Source of the DNA: Paraburkholderia sp. PREW-6R
GTDB lineage: Bacteria > Pseudomonadota > Gammaproteobacteria > Burkholderiales > Burkholderiaceae
Assembly: GCF_039621805.1 (NCBI RefSeq)
Contig: NZ_CP155073.1
Coordinates: 2,604,001 to 2,668,000, forward strand
Direction: 5' to 3'
DNA length: 64,000 nt
Below are positions 25,689 through 36,219 of the stretch, piece by piece (positions within the stretch are counted from its first letter, which is position 1; every line of letters starts with the position of its first letter). The notes beneath the pieces are model-generated. The model saw only the letters and a list, made by a program, of their open reading frames with translations. It made no database searches and was not told where the DNA came from. The translations under genes and the position numbers were made by a program.

Positions 25689-26582
25689 ATGAACGATCGA
25701 ATGTGCGCGTTTGACGATACATTGACGCAGACGAGCGCGTCGGCGAAGGTCATGCCGAAGCCGCCAGCAGCGTCGACGAACGCGCTGTTAGTCCACCCTT
25801 CGGCAGCGTCCTCGCCGCGCGAACCGCCTCGATTGCCGGACGAACGCGCCGAGCACGAATTGGCCGGTGACACTCGCGAGACATTGTCCGTCGCGCGGCG
25901 CGCCCGCCCGTCGAAACGCAAATGGCCCAAAAAGGATATGCCGCGCGAGCGTCTGTTGGACGGCGGCCCGGGTGTGCTCTCCGATACCGAGATGATCGTC
26001 CTCGTGCTCGGCTCGGGCCTGCCCGGCCACGACGTGTTCGAAGTGGCGCGCACACTGCTCGATCGCTTCGGCTCGCTGCGCGCCATGCTCGACGCGGAGT
26101 ACGCCGATTTCAACGGACTGCGCGGCATCGGCCCCGCGAAAAAAGCACAACTGCTCGCCATCATGGAGATGGCGCGACGCTCGCTCGTCGAAAAAATGCG
26201 CAAACGGCCGCCGATGAACTCGCCCGAGGCCGTGGAAGACTACCTGCGCCTTCTGATCGGCGGCCGCTCGCGGGAAGTTTTCGTCACGCTGTTTCTGGAT
26301 GCGCGGCATCGGCTTATCCGCAGCGAGGAAAGCGCGCGCGGCACGCTGACGCGCATGGCCGTCTATCCGCGCGAAATCGTGCGGCAGGCGCTGAGTCTGA
26401 ATGCGGCCAGTCTGATCGTCGCGCATAATCACCCATCGGGCGCCGTGCAGCCCAGCGCAAGCGACCGCCAGCTCACGCACACATTGCGCAGCGCACTTGC
26501 GTTGATCGACGTGCAACTGATCGATCATCTGGTCATTGCCGCCGACCGCGTCTTTTCGTTCGCCCGCGCAGGCTGGCCATGA
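25689..26582 (+). CDS. radC: RadC/JAB-domain protein
   Basis: A 297-residue protein with a helix-hairpin-helix region ([13 protein letters not shown], near residue 143) and a C-terminal JAMM/MPN+ domain. The metal-binding motif is HNHPSG at 246-251 with Asp259 downstream (SASD), so the protease-like metal site is complete. The RadC name is historical: a direct repair role in E. coli has been questioned and the substrate is unknown. The first 70 residues are low complexity and variable. Internal ATGs at 25751 or 25939 are alternatives, but AAGGA sits 11 bases before the chosen start. Confidence 0.92.
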   Translation: MNDRMCAFDDTLTQTSASAKVMPKPPAASTNALLVHPSAASSPREPPRLPDERAEHELAGDTRETLSVARRARPSKRKWPKKDMPRERLLDGGPGVLSDTEMIVLVLGSGLPGHDVFEVARTLLDRFGSLRAMLDAEYADFNGLRGIGPAKKAQLLAIMEMARRSLVEKMRKRPPMNSPEAVEDYLRLLIGGRSREVFVTLFLDARHRLIRSEESARGTLTRMAVYPREIVRQALSLNAASLIVAHNHPSGAVQPSASDRQLTHTLRSALALIDVQLIDHLVIAADRVFSFARAGWP

Positions 26583-26652
26583 AGGGGGCCACCGCGTAGC
26601 ACTAAACCCGTCGAACGCGGCATGCCGGCGGGTCCGCCATCGCAAATAAGGT

Positions 26653-26682
26653 TTGATTTTGCGGCTTTTTTTCTGCTAGAAT
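26653..26682 (+). promoter_or_regulatory. promoter of rpmB-rpmG
   Basis: TTGATT at 26653-26658, an 18-base spacer and TAGAAT at 26677-26682, a good sigma-70 match. The leader to rpmB would be about 135 bases. Confidence 0.65.
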
Positions 26683-26823
26683 TCCGGTTTGCCTATTTCC
26701 AACCCCCTGTTCCGAAGCCACCAAGGCGTTCCGGAAAGGATCCGTGCCTGAATTTCAGCGCGACTCTTTTCGGGAAACTTTCACGGCGTTCGAACTCAGA
26801 ATTAGCGTATTAGGAGTGCTCTC

Positions 26824-27057
26824 ATGGCACGCGTATGCCAAGTAACTGGGAAAGCGCCGATGAGCGGCAACAACGTTTCCCACGCGAATAACAAAACCAA
26901 GCGCCGGTTCCTGCCGAATCTGCAAAACCGCCGTATTTGGGTAGAAAGCGAAAACCGTTGGGTGCGTCTGCGCGTTTCGAACGCTGGTCTGCGCCTGATC
27001 GACAAGAACGGTATCGACGCTGTGCTCGCAGATCTGCGCGCACGCGGTGAAGCCTAA
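26824..27057 (+). CDS. rpmB: 50S ribosomal protein L28
   Basis: A 77-residue ribosomal protein. It starts [20 protein letters not shown] and continues with [18 protein letters not shown], the L28 signature. The zinc-binding Cys set of some L28 proteins is absent apart from one Cys, as in other proteobacterial C-minus forms. AGGAG lies just upstream. It forms an operon with rpmG, 10 bases downstream. Confidence 0.98.
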   Translation: MARVCQVTGKAPMSGNNVSHANNKTKRRFLPNLQNRRIWVESENRWVRLRVSNAGLRLIDKNGIDAVLADLRARGEA

Positions 27058-27067
27058 GGAGTAAATC

Positions 27068-27235
27068 ATGGCGAAAGGCGCACGCGACAAGATCAAGCTG
27101 GAATCGACCGCAGGCACGGGTCACTTCTACACGACCACGAAGAACAAACGCAACATGCCGGAAAAGATGCTGATCAAGAAGTTTGATCCGGTCGTCCGTA
27201 AGCACGTTGACTACAAAGAAACCAAGATCAAATAA
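27068..27235 (+). CDS. rpmG: 50S ribosomal protein L33
   Basis: A 55-residue protein: [20 protein letters not shown], then [19 protein letters not shown] and a [11 protein letters not shown] end. The CxxC zinc pairs of the metal-binding L33 form are missing, so this is the zinc-independent form. AAGGAG precedes the ATG. It is the last gene of the rpmB-rpmG operon, before a strong terminator. Confidence 0.98.
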   Translation: MAKGARDKIKLESTAGTGHFYTTTKNKRNMPEKMLIKKFDPVVRKHVDYKETKIK

Positions 27236-27273
27236 ATCTTGGGTCTCCAGCCCGACGAAGGCAAAAGACACGC

Positions 27274-27310
27274 AAAAAACCTCGCACCTGTGCGAGGTTT
27301 TTTTTGTTTG
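27274..27310 (+). terminator. terminator of rpmB-rpmG
   Basis: CCTCGCAC pairs with GTGCGAGG around a 2-base centre, extended by A and T tracts and followed by a long T run. Confidence 0.93.
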
Positions 27311-27483
27311 CGCGGCGCAATTTCAGGCCCATGCAGTAATACACGCGTCTTAGCAGCGCACTGAATTTCTTATCCCATTCGGCCAGCTTTCCCTCGTCCG
27401 TCGCGACGCGTATCCTTTCTCGTTTTAGCGGCGGCCTATCGCACGCCGTCCTGACAATACGACGAAAGATGGAGATGCAGGCA

Positions 27484-29082
27484 ATGGAATTCGATGTAGC
27501 GATTGTCGGTAGTGGTCTCGCGGGTCTGAGCGTCGCGCTCAATCTTGCGCAGACCCGGCGAGTTGCAGTGGTCGCCAAGCGATCCATAACGGAAGGCGCG
27601 AGCGATTGGGCACAAGGCGGCATCGCGGCCGTGCTCGACTCGGCCGACAGCATCGAAAATCATGTGCGCGATACGCTGATAGCGGGCGGCGGTCTGTGCG
27701 ACGAGGCGGCCACACGCTTTATCGTCGAACACGGGCGCGCGGCGATCGAATGGCTGATCGAACAAGGCGTGCCGTTCACGAAAGACGACGCCGCGGAACT
27801 CGGCTTTCACTTGACGCGCGAGGGTGGTCACAGTCACCGGCGGATCATTCACGCGGCGGACGCCACGGGCCATGCGGTCGTCGCCACGCTGAGCGAGCGC
27901 GTGCGGCGTCATCCGAATATCACACTGCTCGAAGATCACTATGCGATCGACCTGATCACGTCGGACAGGCTCGGTCTGCCAGGACGCCGTTGCCATGGCC
28001 TTTACGCGCTCGACTTGCAAAGTGGCCGCACAGTCACCATCGAGGCGCCGCACACCGTGCTGGCCACGGGCGGCGCGGGCAAGGTCTACCTGTACACCAC
28101 CAATCCGGACACCGCGACGGGCGACGGCATTGCGATGGCGTGGCGCGCCGGTTGCCGCGTGTCGAACATGGAGTTCATCCAGTTCCATCCGACATGCCTG
28201 TTTCATCCGTACGCCAAGTCGTTCCTGATTTCGGAAGCGGTGCGCGGCGAAGGCGGCATTCTCAAACTGCCCGACGGCACACGCTTCATGCCGAATCATG
28301 ACGAGCGCGCAGAACTCGCGCCGCGCGATATCGTCGCGCGTGCGATCGACTTCGAGATCAAGAAGCGCGGCATCGATTGCGTGTATCTCGACATCAGCCA
28401 TCAATCGCCCGAATTTTTGCGCGAGCATTTCCCGACCATCCTTGCACGCTGCCTCGAATTTGGCATCGACATCACGAAACAGCCGATTCCGGTGGTGCCG
28501 GCCGCGCACTACACGTGCGGCGGCGTCGTGACGGACCTGGCCGGCCGAACCGATCTCGCGGGCTTGTACGCTGTTGGAGAAACGTCGTGTACAGGCCTGC
28601 ACGGTGCCAATCGCCTCGCGAGCAATTCGCTGCTCGAATGCCTCGTGATCGGGCGCTCGGCCGCGCAGGCCATCGAGCAGGAAGGATTCAGCGCAGCGGT
28701 CCATGCGCCGCTGCCCGATTGGGACGAAAGCCGCGTCTCCGATCCGGACGAAGAGGTCGTCGTTGCGCACAACTGGGATGAGCTGCGCCGGCTCATGTGG
28801 AACTACGTTGGCATCGTGCGCACCGACAAGCGGCTCGCGCGCGCACGTCATAGGCTGGCACTGTTGCGCGACGAGATTCACGAGTACTACGCGAACTTCA
28901 AGGTGAGCCGCGATCTGCTCGAACTGCGAAATCTGGTGGATGTCGCCTCGCTGATCGTCGACGGCGCGCGATCACGGCGCGAAAGCCGCGGCCTGCATTT
29001 CAGCCGTGACTGGCCGGCCACGTTGCCGAAGGCGCTGCCAACCGTGCTTTCGCCGGAACATGTCCGCAATCGTATCGTGTGA
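27484..29082 (+). CDS. nadB: L-aspartate oxidase
   Basis: A 532-residue FAD enzyme that oxidises L-aspartate to iminoaspartate, the first step of de novo NAD synthesis. FAD binding is at [16 protein letters not shown]; the succinate-dehydrogenase-like core has [20 protein letters not shown] and ATGGAGKVY. The substrate region is HPTCLF and SEAVRGEGG, and [15 protein letters not shown] closes the FAD domain before a helical C-terminus. I prefer the ATG at 27484, with GGAG nine bases upstream; ATG 27469 or 27475 would add a few residues. It is convergent with nadA-nadC, whose products use its product. Confidence 0.95.
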   Translation: MEFDVAIVGSGLAGLSVALNLAQTRRVAVVAKRSITEGASDWAQGGIAAVLDSADSIENHVRDTLIAGGGLCDEAATRFIVEHGRAAIEWLIEQGVPFTKDDAAELGFHLTREGGHSHRRIIHAADATGHAVVATLSERVRRHPNITLLEDHYAIDLITSDRLGLPGRRCHGLYALDLQSGRTVTIEAPHTVLATGGAGKVYLYTTNPDTATGDGIAMAWRAGCRVSNMEFIQFHPTCLFHPYAKSFLISEAVRGEGGILKLPDGTRFMPNHDERAELAPRDIVARAIDFEIKKRGIDCVYLDISHQSPEFLREHFPTILARCLEFGIDITKQPIPVVPAAHYTCGGVVTDLAGRTDLAGLYAVGETSCTGLHGANRLASNSLLECLVIGRSAAQAIEQEGFSAAVHAPLPDWDESRVSDPDEEVVVAHNWDELRRLMWNYVGIVRTDKRLARARHRLALLRDEIHEYYANFKVSRDLLELRNLVDVASLIVDGARSRRESRGLHFSRDWPATLPKALPTVLSPEHVRNRIV

Positions 29083-29111
29083 GCGACACGCGCATTCATC
29101 CAAGCACGAAT

Positions 29112-29152
29112 GAAAAAACCATCGCCGCCTGAAGGCTGACGATGGCTTTTTC
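29112..29152. terminator. bidirectional terminator between nadB and nadC
   Basis: CCATCG pairs with CGATGG around an inner short hairpin (GCCTGAAGGC), with six A on one side and five T on the other. It is suited to both convergent transcripts. Confidence 0.8.
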
Positions 29153-29189
29153 TTCAACGCCCGCGCGGACCATTGCAGCGGCGGCGTTG

Positions 29190-30089
29190 TCAAACGATTC
29201 GCATCGAGTAGTCGGTTGCGCGAACGTCTTTAGTCAGCGCTCCGATCGACACGCGATCCACGCCCGTTTCGGCAATGGTTTTCACCGTATCGAAGTTCAC
29301 GCCACCCGAGACCTCCAGCACTGCCCTGCCCGCTGTAATTCGAACGGCGTCGCGCATGGCTTCGAACGAAAAATTATCGAGCAGGATCGACTCCGCCCGA
29401 TGCGCCAGCGCGGTTTCCAGCTGTTCGAGCGTCTCGACTTCGATCTGGATCGAGACGCCTGCATCAAGCGCAAGCGCCGCGTCCATGGCCGCTCCAACAC
29501 CGCCCGCAGCGGCAATGTGGTTTTCCTTGATCAGGATGCCGTCGTACAGCGCGAGCCGTTGATTCGCGCCGCCGCCCACTCGCACGGCGTACTTCTGAGC
29601 GAGCCGCAACCCCGGCAACGTTTTGCGCGTGTCGAGAATGCGTGTGTTCGTATGGGCAATGGCATCCACGTAGCGACGCGTTGCACTCGCCACGCCCGAC
29701 AGCAACTGCAGGAAGTTCATCGCGTTGCGTTCGGCGGTCAGCAGCGCGCGCACCGGACCGCGCAGTTCGCAAACCGGCGTGTCCGCGCTCATCCTGTCGC
29801 CTTCGCGATAAAGCCATTGCACCTCGATACGCGGATCGACCTGATGCATGACCGCGTCGAACCACGGCACCCCGCACAACACGGCATTTTCGCGGACGAT
29901 AATCCGGGCGTCGCGCACCTCGTCGGCTGGCACGAGACGACCCGTCTGGTCGCCCGGACCGACGTCTTCGGCCAGCGCGTCAGACACGTTGCGCGCTAAC
30001 GCGGCGTCGAACGCCTGCCCGTACTGCGCATGAATCTCAGCAAATAGCGGCGAAACCGCATCGAGCTTGTTGCCTTCGATCGCGCCCAT
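29190..30089 (-). CDS. nadC: quinolinate phosphoribosyltransferase
   Basis: A 299-residue enzyme that converts quinolinate and PRPP to nicotinate mononucleotide with release of CO2. The family motifs are RKTLPGLRLAQKYAVRVGGGANQR (substrate-binding Arg and Lys), KENHI, EVETLEQ and LLDNFS, ending with VSGGVNFDTV and GVDRVSIGALTK. The start codon overlaps the stop of nadA by one base (TAATG), so translation is coupled. The first 25 residues extend slightly beyond minimal NadC. Confidence 0.97.
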   Translation of the reverse strand: MGAIEGNKLDAVSPLFAEIHAQYGQAFDAALARNVSDALAEDVGPGDQTGRLVPADEVRDARIIVRENAVLCGVPWFDAVMHQVDPRIEVQWLYREGDRMSADTPVCELRGPVRALLTAERNAMNFLQLLSGVASATRRYVDAIAHTNTRILDTRKTLPGLRLAQKYAVRVGGGANQRLALYDGILIKENHIAAAGGVGAAMDAALALDAGVSIQIEVETLEQLETALAHRAESILLDNFSFEAMRDAVRITAGRAVLEVSGGVNFDTVKTIAETGVDRVSIGALTKDVRATDYSMRIV

Positions 30090-31228
30090 TACGCGGCTCC
30101 AACGTTCGAATAGAGTTGTGAATCGCGCGCAAGATCGCCGCTCGCCTGCACACGCTTCTTGTGTCGCGCGGCGAAGTCGAGCATCCGGTCGATCGGCAGG
30201 CGTGCCCGTTCGCCGACCGCGCGATCGACCGAAATTTCATTGTGGCCACGCTCGAGCACGTCGGCCAGATTCGCGAGGCCGTTCATGGCCATCCACGGAC
30301 AGTGCGCGCAGCTTTTGCAGGTGGCGCTGTTGCCCGCGGTTGGCGCTGCAATCAAGGTTTTGCCGGGCGCAGCAAGCTGCATCTTGTGCAAAATGCCCAG
30401 ATCGGTTGCCACGATGAAATGCGAAGCGTCGAGCTTTTGCGCAGCGTCGATCAGTTGCGTGGTCGAGCCGACCACGTCTGCCTGCGCGACCACGTTCGCT
30501 GGCGACTCCGGGTGCACGAGCACTTTTGCGCCCGGATACTCGGCGCGCAGAAGGTCGAGTTCAATGCCCTTGAACTCGTCGTGTACGAGACACGACCCTT
30601 GCCACAACAGCATATCGGCGCCGGTCTGGCTCTGGATGTAGCTGCCCAGGTGCCGATCCGGCGCCCAGATGATCTTTTCGCCGCGCGCATGCAGGTCGGC
30701 AACAATCTCGAGCCCGATCGACGACGTCACCATCCAGTCCGCCCGCGCTTTCACCGCCGCGCTCGTGTTCGCATAGACGACCACGGTTCGGTCCGGATGC
30801 GCGTCGCAGAAAGCCGAGAATTCGTCGACCGGACAGCCTAGATCGAGTGAGCACGTCGCGTCGAGATCCGGCATCAGAATGCGCTTATCCGGACTCAGGA
30901 TTTTTGCGGTCTCGCCCATGAAACGCACGCCTGCGACAACCAGCGTCTGCGCGTCGTGATCGCGACCAAAGCGTGCCATTTCCAGTGAGTCGGCCACGCA
31001 ACCGCCGGTTTCGTCTGCGAGTTCCTGCAGTTCCGCGTCCACATAGTAATGCGCGACGAGTACCGCTTTCTCACGCGCGAGCAATGCGCGAATGCGCGCT
31101 TTCAATGCTACCCTTTCCGCCGCCGACGGCATCTCGGGCACTTTCGCCCAGGCCTGTCCGACTCCACAGCTGGTGCCCTGCGCGTGCGGCCGGTCGTATT
31201 CGACGGTTCTGATCGCCTGCTGTTCCAT
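30089..31228 (-). CDS. nadA: quinolinate synthase
   Basis: A 379-residue 4Fe-4S enzyme that condenses iminoaspartate with dihydroxyacetone phosphate. [16 protein letters not shown] begins the first of three related domains. Candidate cluster cysteines lie in [19 protein letters not shown] and [16 protein letters not shown]; the last C-x2-C-x2-C is typical of the longer proteobacterial form. GAGGAG lies just upstream of the ATG at 31228; the frame upstream of that is not NadA-like. It heads the nadA-nadC operon. Confidence 0.97.
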   Translation of the reverse strand: MEQQAIRTVEYDRPHAQGTSCGVGQAWAKVPEMPSAAERVALKARIRALLAREKAVLVAHYYVDAELQELADETGGCVADSLEMARFGRDHDAQTLVVAGVRFMGETAKILSPDKRILMPDLDATCSLDLGCPVDEFSAFCDAHPDRTVVVYANTSAAVKARADWMVTSSIGLEIVADLHARGEKIIWAPDRHLGSYIQSQTGADMLLWQGSCLVHDEFKGIELDLLRAEYPGAKVLVHPESPANVVAQADVVGSTTQLIDAAQKLDASHFIVATDLGILHKMQLAAPGKTLIAAPTAGNSATCKSCAHCPWMAMNGLANLADVLERGHNEISVDRAVGERARLPIDRMLDFAARHKKRVQASGDLARDSQLYSNVGAA

Positions 31229-31302
31229 GCTCTCCTCTGCCTTCGCTCTGTCGCGGCGGACTGTCCATGGCGAGCCGTTGCCATTTTCCGCAGCCCAAAA
31301 AG

Positions 31303-31330
31303 CAAAACCCCGCCAACGCGGGGTTTTGTG
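31303..31330 (-). terminator. terminator of desaturase gene
   Basis: CAAAACCCCGC pairs with GCGGGGTTTTG around a short centre, with T-rich sequence on the - strand. It lies between the desaturase stop and the nadA start. Confidence 0.8.
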
Positions 31331-31359
31331 ACGTAACGAAATTTTAAAGGATTTCGCGA

Positions 31360-32556
31360 TCAGGCATAGCGACGCAGACGCAACGCAAACTCTTGCAGCG
31401 CCTTGATACCGCTTTGTTCCGCGCGGTGGCACCAGTCTTGAAGCTGCACCAGCAACTGGTCGCGAGATGCATTGGAGCGTTCCCACATTGCGGCGAGTTC
31501 ATTACGCATGTCGATATACGTCTTGAGCTTCTGGCTGTTCGCGAAGATCTGCGGCAACTGACGTTTCTGCGGCTCGTCGAGACCCGCCTCTTCCTTATGG
31601 AACCAGCTACGCGCGCCGCGCATGACCTGATACTTCTCACGCGCGCCGACTTCCTTCAGGTGCGCCAGTTCCTGACGATAAGCACGCTTGAGCGCCTTGC
31701 CGTAACGCGCCATGACTTCATAGCGGTTGGCGAGCACGGCTTGCAACGTGTCCTGATCGAGCACCAGCTTGCCGGTGGTGAGACGCGGCGTGGGCGCGAT
31801 CTTCTTCACCTTGGCCAGACGGAACGCGGACATGATGCGTATGTACATCCAGCCGATGTCGAACTCGTACCACTTGTTCGACAACTTGGCCGACGTGGCA
31901 TACGTGTGGTGATTGTTATGCAGCTCTTCACCGCCGATGATGATGCCCCACGGGAAAATGTTCGTGCTGGCGTCCGACGAGTTGAAGTTGCGATAGCCCC
32001 AGAAGTGCGCCAGGCCGTTCACCACGCCAGCCGCCCAGAACGGGATCCACACCATCTGCACGGCCCAGATCGTCAGGCCGACAACGCCGAACAGCGCGAC
32101 GTTCAGGACCATCATCAGGCTCACGCCGAGAATCGGGTACTTGGTGTATACGTTGCGTTCCATCCAGTCGTTCGGCGTGCCGTGACTGAACTTGCGCATC
32201 GTCTCTTCGTTCTTGGCTTCGGTGCGGTACAGTTCCGCGCCCTCGAGCAGCACCTTCCAGATGCCACGCGTTTGCGGGCTGTGCGGGTCTTCTTCGGTCT
32301 CGCACTTGGCATGGTGCTTACGGTGAATCGCGGCCCACTGGCCGGTCAGCATGCCTGTGGTCATCCACAACCAGAATCGGAAAAAATGACTGACGGCCGG
32401 ATGCAATTCCAGCGCGCGGTGCGCCTGGCACCGGTGCAGGTAGACCGTCACGCCGATGATCGTGACGTGTGTCGCGGCCAGCGTATAGAGGACGAGTTGC
32501 CACCAGGAGAAGCGAAGCAGACCGTGGGCAAGAAAATCGAGCAAAGAATTCAACAA
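31360..32556 (-). CDS. membrane fatty acid desaturase (delta-9 type)
   Basis: A 398-residue integral membrane di-iron enzyme that would introduce a double bond into acyl chains. The three histidine boxes are complete: HRCQAHR (residues 42-48), HRKHH and HNNHH. Two hydrophobic pairs flank them. Residues about 270-398 form a charged helical C-terminal domain, as in the DesA-type desaturases of pseudomonads and betaproteobacteria. It probably adjusts membrane fluidity. It is upstream of nadA on the same strand but separated by a terminator. Confidence 0.92.
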   Translation of the reverse strand: MLNSLLDFLAHGLLRFSWWQLVLYTLAATHVTIIGVTVYLHRCQAHRALELHPAVSHFFRFWLWMTTGMLTGQWAAIHRKHHAKCETEEDPHSPQTRGIWKVLLEGAELYRTEAKNEETMRKFSHGTPNDWMERNVYTKYPILGVSLMMVLNVALFGVVGLTIWAVQMVWIPFWAAGVVNGLAHFWGYRNFNSSDASTNIFPWGIIIGGEELHNNHHTYATSAKLSNKWYEFDIGWMYIRIMSAFRLAKVKKIAPTPRLTTGKLVLDQDTLQAVLANRYEVMARYGKALKRAYRQELAHLKEVGAREKYQVMRGARSWFHKEEAGLDEPQKRQLPQIFANSQKLKTYIDMRNELAAMWERSNASRDQLLVQLQDWCHRAEQSGIKALQEFALRLRRYA

Positions 32557-32769
32557 GGCAATTTACCTGTGGAACGAGAGAGACACGAAACACCGCAAAC
32601 CAGCGCAAATCAGACGTGTCAAGGAAGTGAAAGCATACAGCGGATTGGACGTCATTCTACTGGAAGCGTTCCAAGTGTTTGTAACAAATAGGGATTTTTT
32701 GTCAGCGATCAACCGCTGAAGGGTGCAGCAGCAGCCCTCCGGGGGACGCGCGAGGCGGCCGGACGCCCG

Positions 32770-34125
32770 TCAATGGGCGCTGTCAGACTGACTTGCCGAA
32801 GGCGCGGTCATTATTACCGGCTGCGGCATCGCGTCGCTGACGTTGCCCACGATCCGCACTTCGCGTTGCGCAAACGGAATCGAGATGGCGTGTTCGGAGA
32901 AAAGGCGCCAGATATTGCGGTTGACCGCCGAGCGCACGCCCGCCGTGCCGGTCGCCGCATCCTCGATCCAGAAGCCCAGTTCGAGGTTGATGCCGTCCGC
33001 GCCGAAACTCGCAAGATACGGCGTAGGCGACGGCTCCTGTAGCACGCGCGCAACACCTTGCGTTGCCTGAACCAGCAGCGCCATCGCCTGCTCGACGTCC
33101 GACGTGTACGCAACCTGAACAGCCACCTTTGCATGGCCGCGCGTCAGATAGGACGACTGGTTCTGCACCACGTCCGTGATGAGCTTTTCGTTCGGGATCA
33201 GCGTCTCGATGCCGTCCAGTCCGCGCACGACCGTGTAGCGCGTCCGGATCTGCGTGACCATGCCCTGCAGGCCGCTCACGTTGATCGTGTCGCCGATCCT
33301 CAGCGACCGGTCGATCAGAATGATGAAGCCCGACACATAATTGCTGGCGATCTTCTGCAAGCCGAAGCCGAGCCCCACGCCCAGCGCGCCGCCGAACACG
33401 CCCAGCACGGTGATGTCGATGCCCACCAGCGACAGGCTGATCAGAATCGCCGCCAGCACGAACGCCGCGTGGCCGACCCGCGCCACCACCACTTTCAGGT
33501 TGGCGTCGAGTGATTTGGCGCGCATCAGCCGGTCTTCGAAAGCCGCGCCGAGCCACATCGCGACGATCATCGTCACGCATACCCACAGCAGCCCGGTCGT
33601 CAACGAGAGCAAGGTCATATGCGCGTTGGCGACGCGGAAATGCACGCTGCCCATCCACGCGATCACGTCGTCCTGAATGCCCATGACGGTGAGCACCATC
33701 GCCACCCAGACAACCAGCGAGACCACCTTCTCGACCAGGAATAGCCACGGATGGGTAGCGCCGTTATGGCTGAAAACCCGTCTCGCGAAGAAAAAGACGA
33801 TGTAAATCAAGCCGATGCCAAACAGCGGCACGAGCGCCAGATCGAGCAGCGCCGTGTGCATGAACTGCCCGGTAATCGAGCGTGCAAGCCACACGAGCAC
33901 CGCGCCGATCAGCGGGAAAAACGCGCGGTTCAGGCTCTCCGCGCCGAAACGCAGCGTCTGGTAACGGGTCTGTCGGCGAAGGTCCAGCGCGCGCCGTACG
34001 AGGCGCGCGAGCAGCGCGGCGACGATCAGCGTACCGACCAGCACGCCGACCTGCCAGAGCATGACCGGCTGGCCGAAGTCGCGCGCGAGATCGCCGAATA
34101 CGTGAGAAAAAATGCGATTTTCCAT
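32770..34125 (-). CDS. MscS-family mechanosensitive channel
   Basis: A 451-residue small-conductance mechanosensitive channel homologue. At least five hydrophobic segments precede the MscS pore helix GVFGGALGVGLGFGLQKIASNYVSGFIIL, then a beta domain with DTINVSGLQGMVTQIRTRYTVVRGLDGIETLIPN and a C-terminal alpha/beta domain. This is larger than E. coli MscS (286 residues), with extra N-terminal helices as in YbdG/YnaI-type channels. It would release solutes upon hypo-osmotic shock. It ends with a short polar tail. Confidence 0.92.
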   Translation of the reverse strand: MENRIFSHVFGDLARDFGQPVMLWQVGVLVGTLIVAALLARLVRRALDLRRQTRYQTLRFGAESLNRAFFPLIGAVLVWLARSITGQFMHTALLDLALVPLFGIGLIYIVFFFARRVFSHNGATHPWLFLVEKVVSLVVWVAMVLTVMGIQDDVIAWMGSVHFRVANAHMTLLSLTTGLLWVCVTMIVAMWLGAAFEDRLMRAKSLDANLKVVVARVGHAAFVLAAILISLSLVGIDITVLGVFGGALGVGLGFGLQKIASNYVSGFIILIDRSLRIGDTINVSGLQGMVTQIRTRYTVVRGLDGIETLIPNEKLITDVVQNQSSYLTRGHAKVAVQVAYTSDVEQAMALLVQATQGVARVLQEPSPTPYLASFGADGINLELGFWIEDAATGTAGVRSAVNRNIWRLFSEHAISIPFAQREVRIVGNVSDAMPQPVIMTAPSASQSDSAH

Positions 34126-34192
34126 GATGTCGCCACTGTGAGCGGCGCGCGGGGCTCACTCCTCACCGCGCGCCGGCAGAAGCCCGCTGCGC

Positions 34193-35452
34193 TTAGCTTT
34201 GGCGTTCCAGCACGGCGGCGAAGAAGCCGTCGGTTGCATGGCGGTGCGGCCACAGCGACAGGTAATCGCCCATTTCCAGCTCGATGCGCTGTTCGGCCAG
34301 CACTTCCTTCACCGGCACCAGCGCGAAATCCGGATGGTCAGCGAGAAATTTCTGCACGACCTCTTCGTTCTCGGCGTCGAGAATCGAGCACGTTGCATAG
34401 ACCAGACGCCCGCCCTTCTTCACCAGCCGCGCCGCGCTCGCCAGAATCGAGCCCTGCTTCGGCGCGAGTTCGGCGACAGATTCCGGCGACTGCCGCCATT
34501 TCAGGTCAGGGTTGCGGCGCAACGTACCGAGCCCGCTGCACGGCGCGTCCACCAGCACGCGGTCGATCTTGCCCGCGAGGCGCTTGATCTTCGAGTCGTG
34601 CTCGCTGTCGATCAGCACGGGATTCACGTTCGACAGCCCGCTGCGCGCAAGCCGCGGCTTGAGCTTCGCGAGACGCCGCTCGGAGATGTCGAATGCATAA
34701 AGACGGCCGGTGGAGCGCATGGCCGCGCCGAGCGCCAGCGTCTTGCCGCCCGCGCCGGCGCAGAAGTCGACGATCATCTCGCCGCGCTTGGGCGCAACCA
34801 GCGAGCACAGCAACTGGCTGCCCTCGTCCTGCACTTCCACCCAGCCTTGCTGGAACGCGTCGAGCTTCGTAAGCGGCGGCTTGCCGACCACGCGCACGCC
34901 GAATGGCGCGAACGGCGTGGCGCCGGCCTCGATGCCGGCTTTCGAAAGCGCGCCCAGCACGTCGTCGCGGCTCGCCTTGATCGGGTTCGCGCGCAGGTCG
35001 AGCGGCGCCGGATAGTTCAGCGCGGCGGCCAGTTGCGCCAGTTCGGCGGGCTCGAAACGCTTCGACAACGCCTGGTCGATCCAGTCGGGCAAGTTCAAAC
35101 GAATCCGCAGCGGCAGACTTTCGGGGTCGATCATCGCGACGTGTTCGAGCCACCTCGATTCGGCTTCCGACACGAACGGCTTGAGCGCCGAGCGCCCTGC
35201 GGTCTGCATCAGGCCGAGCAGCGCCATGCGGCGCGCCGGGCTGCCCGTGCCGCTTTCGGCCAGATGCGCGAACTCCATGCGCCGGCGCAGCACCGCGAAA
35301 ACCGCCTCGGCGATCACGCCGCGCTCGCCATGTCCGAGCTTGGGGTGAGCACGGAAGAAGCGGCTCGTGGTGGCGTCGGCGGGACCGTTCAGTTTTAGGA
35401 CTTCAGCCAGCAAAGTCTCAGTTTGTCCAATCAGAAAACCATGCAATCTCAT
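34193..35452 (-). CDS. rsmB: RsmB-type 16S rRNA (cytosine-C5)-methyltransferase
   Basis: A 419-residue SAM-dependent RNA methyltransferase. The N-terminal about 130 residues are a helical NusB-like RNA-binding region; the catalytic Rossmann domain has VDFCAGAGGKTLAL (SAM), FDISERRLAKL and the two catalytic cysteines in VDAPCSGLGTLRRNPD and VYATCSILDAENE. This is the RsmB/RsmF class; m5C967 of 16S rRNA is the usual RsmB target. No formyltransferase or fmt gene is beside it, unlike in E. coli. Its start overlaps the purN stop by four bases (ATGA). Confidence 0.88.
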   Translation of the reverse strand: MRLHGFLIGQTETLLAEVLKLNGPADATTSRFFRAHPKLGHGERGVIAEAVFAVLRRRMEFAHLAESGTGSPARRMALLGLMQTAGRSALKPFVSEAESRWLEHVAMIDPESLPLRIRLNLPDWIDQALSKRFEPAELAQLAAALNYPAPLDLRANPIKASRDDVLGALSKAGIEAGATPFAPFGVRVVGKPPLTKLDAFQQGWVEVQDEGSQLLCSLVAPKRGEMIVDFCAGAGGKTLALGAAMRSTGRLYAFDISERRLAKLKPRLARSGLSNVNPVLIDSEHDSKIKRLAGKIDRVLVDAPCSGLGTLRRNPDLKWRQSPESVAELAPKQGSILASAARLVKKGGRLVYATCSILDAENEEVVQKFLADHPDFALVPVKEVLAEQRIELEMGDYLSLWPHRHATDGFFAAVLERQS

Positions 35453-36102
35453 GCGCCCTCTCCGGCGGTGTGACCGGCAAAGAGCCATTGCGGCTCCGGC
35501 GGCGTAAGCGTGACACGCAGACCGTCCAGAGCAAGGCGCCCTTCGACGAACCAGCGCACCGCGCGTGGATAAATAATGTGTTCTGTAGCCAGCACGCGCT
35601 CGGCAAGGATGGCCGGCGTGTCGCCGTTTTCGACGGGCACCGCCGACTGCATGACGATCGGCCCGTGATCCAATTGTGACGTGACAAAATGGACCGAGGC
35701 GCCGTGCAGCCGCACGCCGGCATCGAGCGCCTGCTGGTGCGTTTTCAGACCCGGAAAGCTCGGCAACAGCGACGGGTGCACATTCAGCATGCGCCCCGCG
35801 TAATGGTCGACGAAACCGGCCGTGAGCACGCGCATGAAGCCGGCCAATACCACCAGGTCTGGCGCGAAGCCGTCGATCTGGCGGGCGAGCGCGGCGTCGA
35901 AGCTGTCGCGCCCGGCAAACTGGCGGTGGTCGACGACCGCCGTGGCAATGCCGTGCGACGCCGCGAACGCAAGGCCCGCGGCATCTGGACGGTTGGCAAT
36001 CACAGCGGCAATCTGCGCCGGCCAGCCTTCGTTCGAGCAGGCCCGAACGATCGCTTCCATGTTGCTTCCCCGTCCGGAAATCAGGATGACGAGTTTTTTC
36101 AT
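35449..36102 (-). CDS. purN: phosphoribosylglycinamide formyltransferase
   Basis: A 217-residue GAR transformylase that uses 10-formyl-tetrahydrofolate in step three of purine synthesis. ISGRGSNMEAIV binds the phosphate of GAR; AGFMRVLT and MLNVHPSLLPSFPGLKTHQQAL hold the catalytic Asn and His; the catalytic Asp lies in TSQLDHGPI. The length is normal. It precedes rsmB with an overlapping ATGA and is divergent from ribF. Confidence 0.97.
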   Translation of the reverse strand: MKKLVILISGRGSNMEAIVRACSNEGWPAQIAAVIANRPDAAGLAFAASHGIATAVVDHRQFAGRDSFDAALARQIDGFAPDLVVLAGFMRVLTAGFVDHYAGRMLNVHPSLLPSFPGLKTHQQALDAGVRLHGASVHFVTSQLDHGPIVMQSAVPVENGDTPAILAERVLATEHIIYPRAVRWFVEGRLALDGLRVTLTPPEPQWLFAGHTAGEGA

Positions 36103-36167
36103 CCGCGGATTTTATCATTCGAGGGCACGGAATCCGCGCTGCGCCGCCGTGCCGTGCGCCGAGCGTT

Positions 36168-36173
36168 TATAAT
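36168..36173. promoter_or_regulatory. candidate -10 element between purN and ribF
   Basis: A perfect TATAAT hexamer on the + strand, 47 bases before the ribF GTG. The same spot reads TTATAAAC on the - strand towards purN. No good -35 box is visible at 16-18 bases, so the assignment is weak. Confidence 0.35.
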
Positions 36174-36219
36174 CGTTTGTTTTGCGGCACCCCGCCCGCG
36201 CCCACTGCAACCCGCTATC

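Noticed and set aside
27436..28881. 481-codon - frame opposite nadB
   Set aside because: Shadow of nadB; composition typical of antisense GC-rich sequence.
34193..36118. A 641-residue fusion of purN-antisense sequence with rsmB
   Set aside because: The frame happens to be open through purN, but conserved RsmB sequence starts at 35452, where ATGA overlaps the purN stop.
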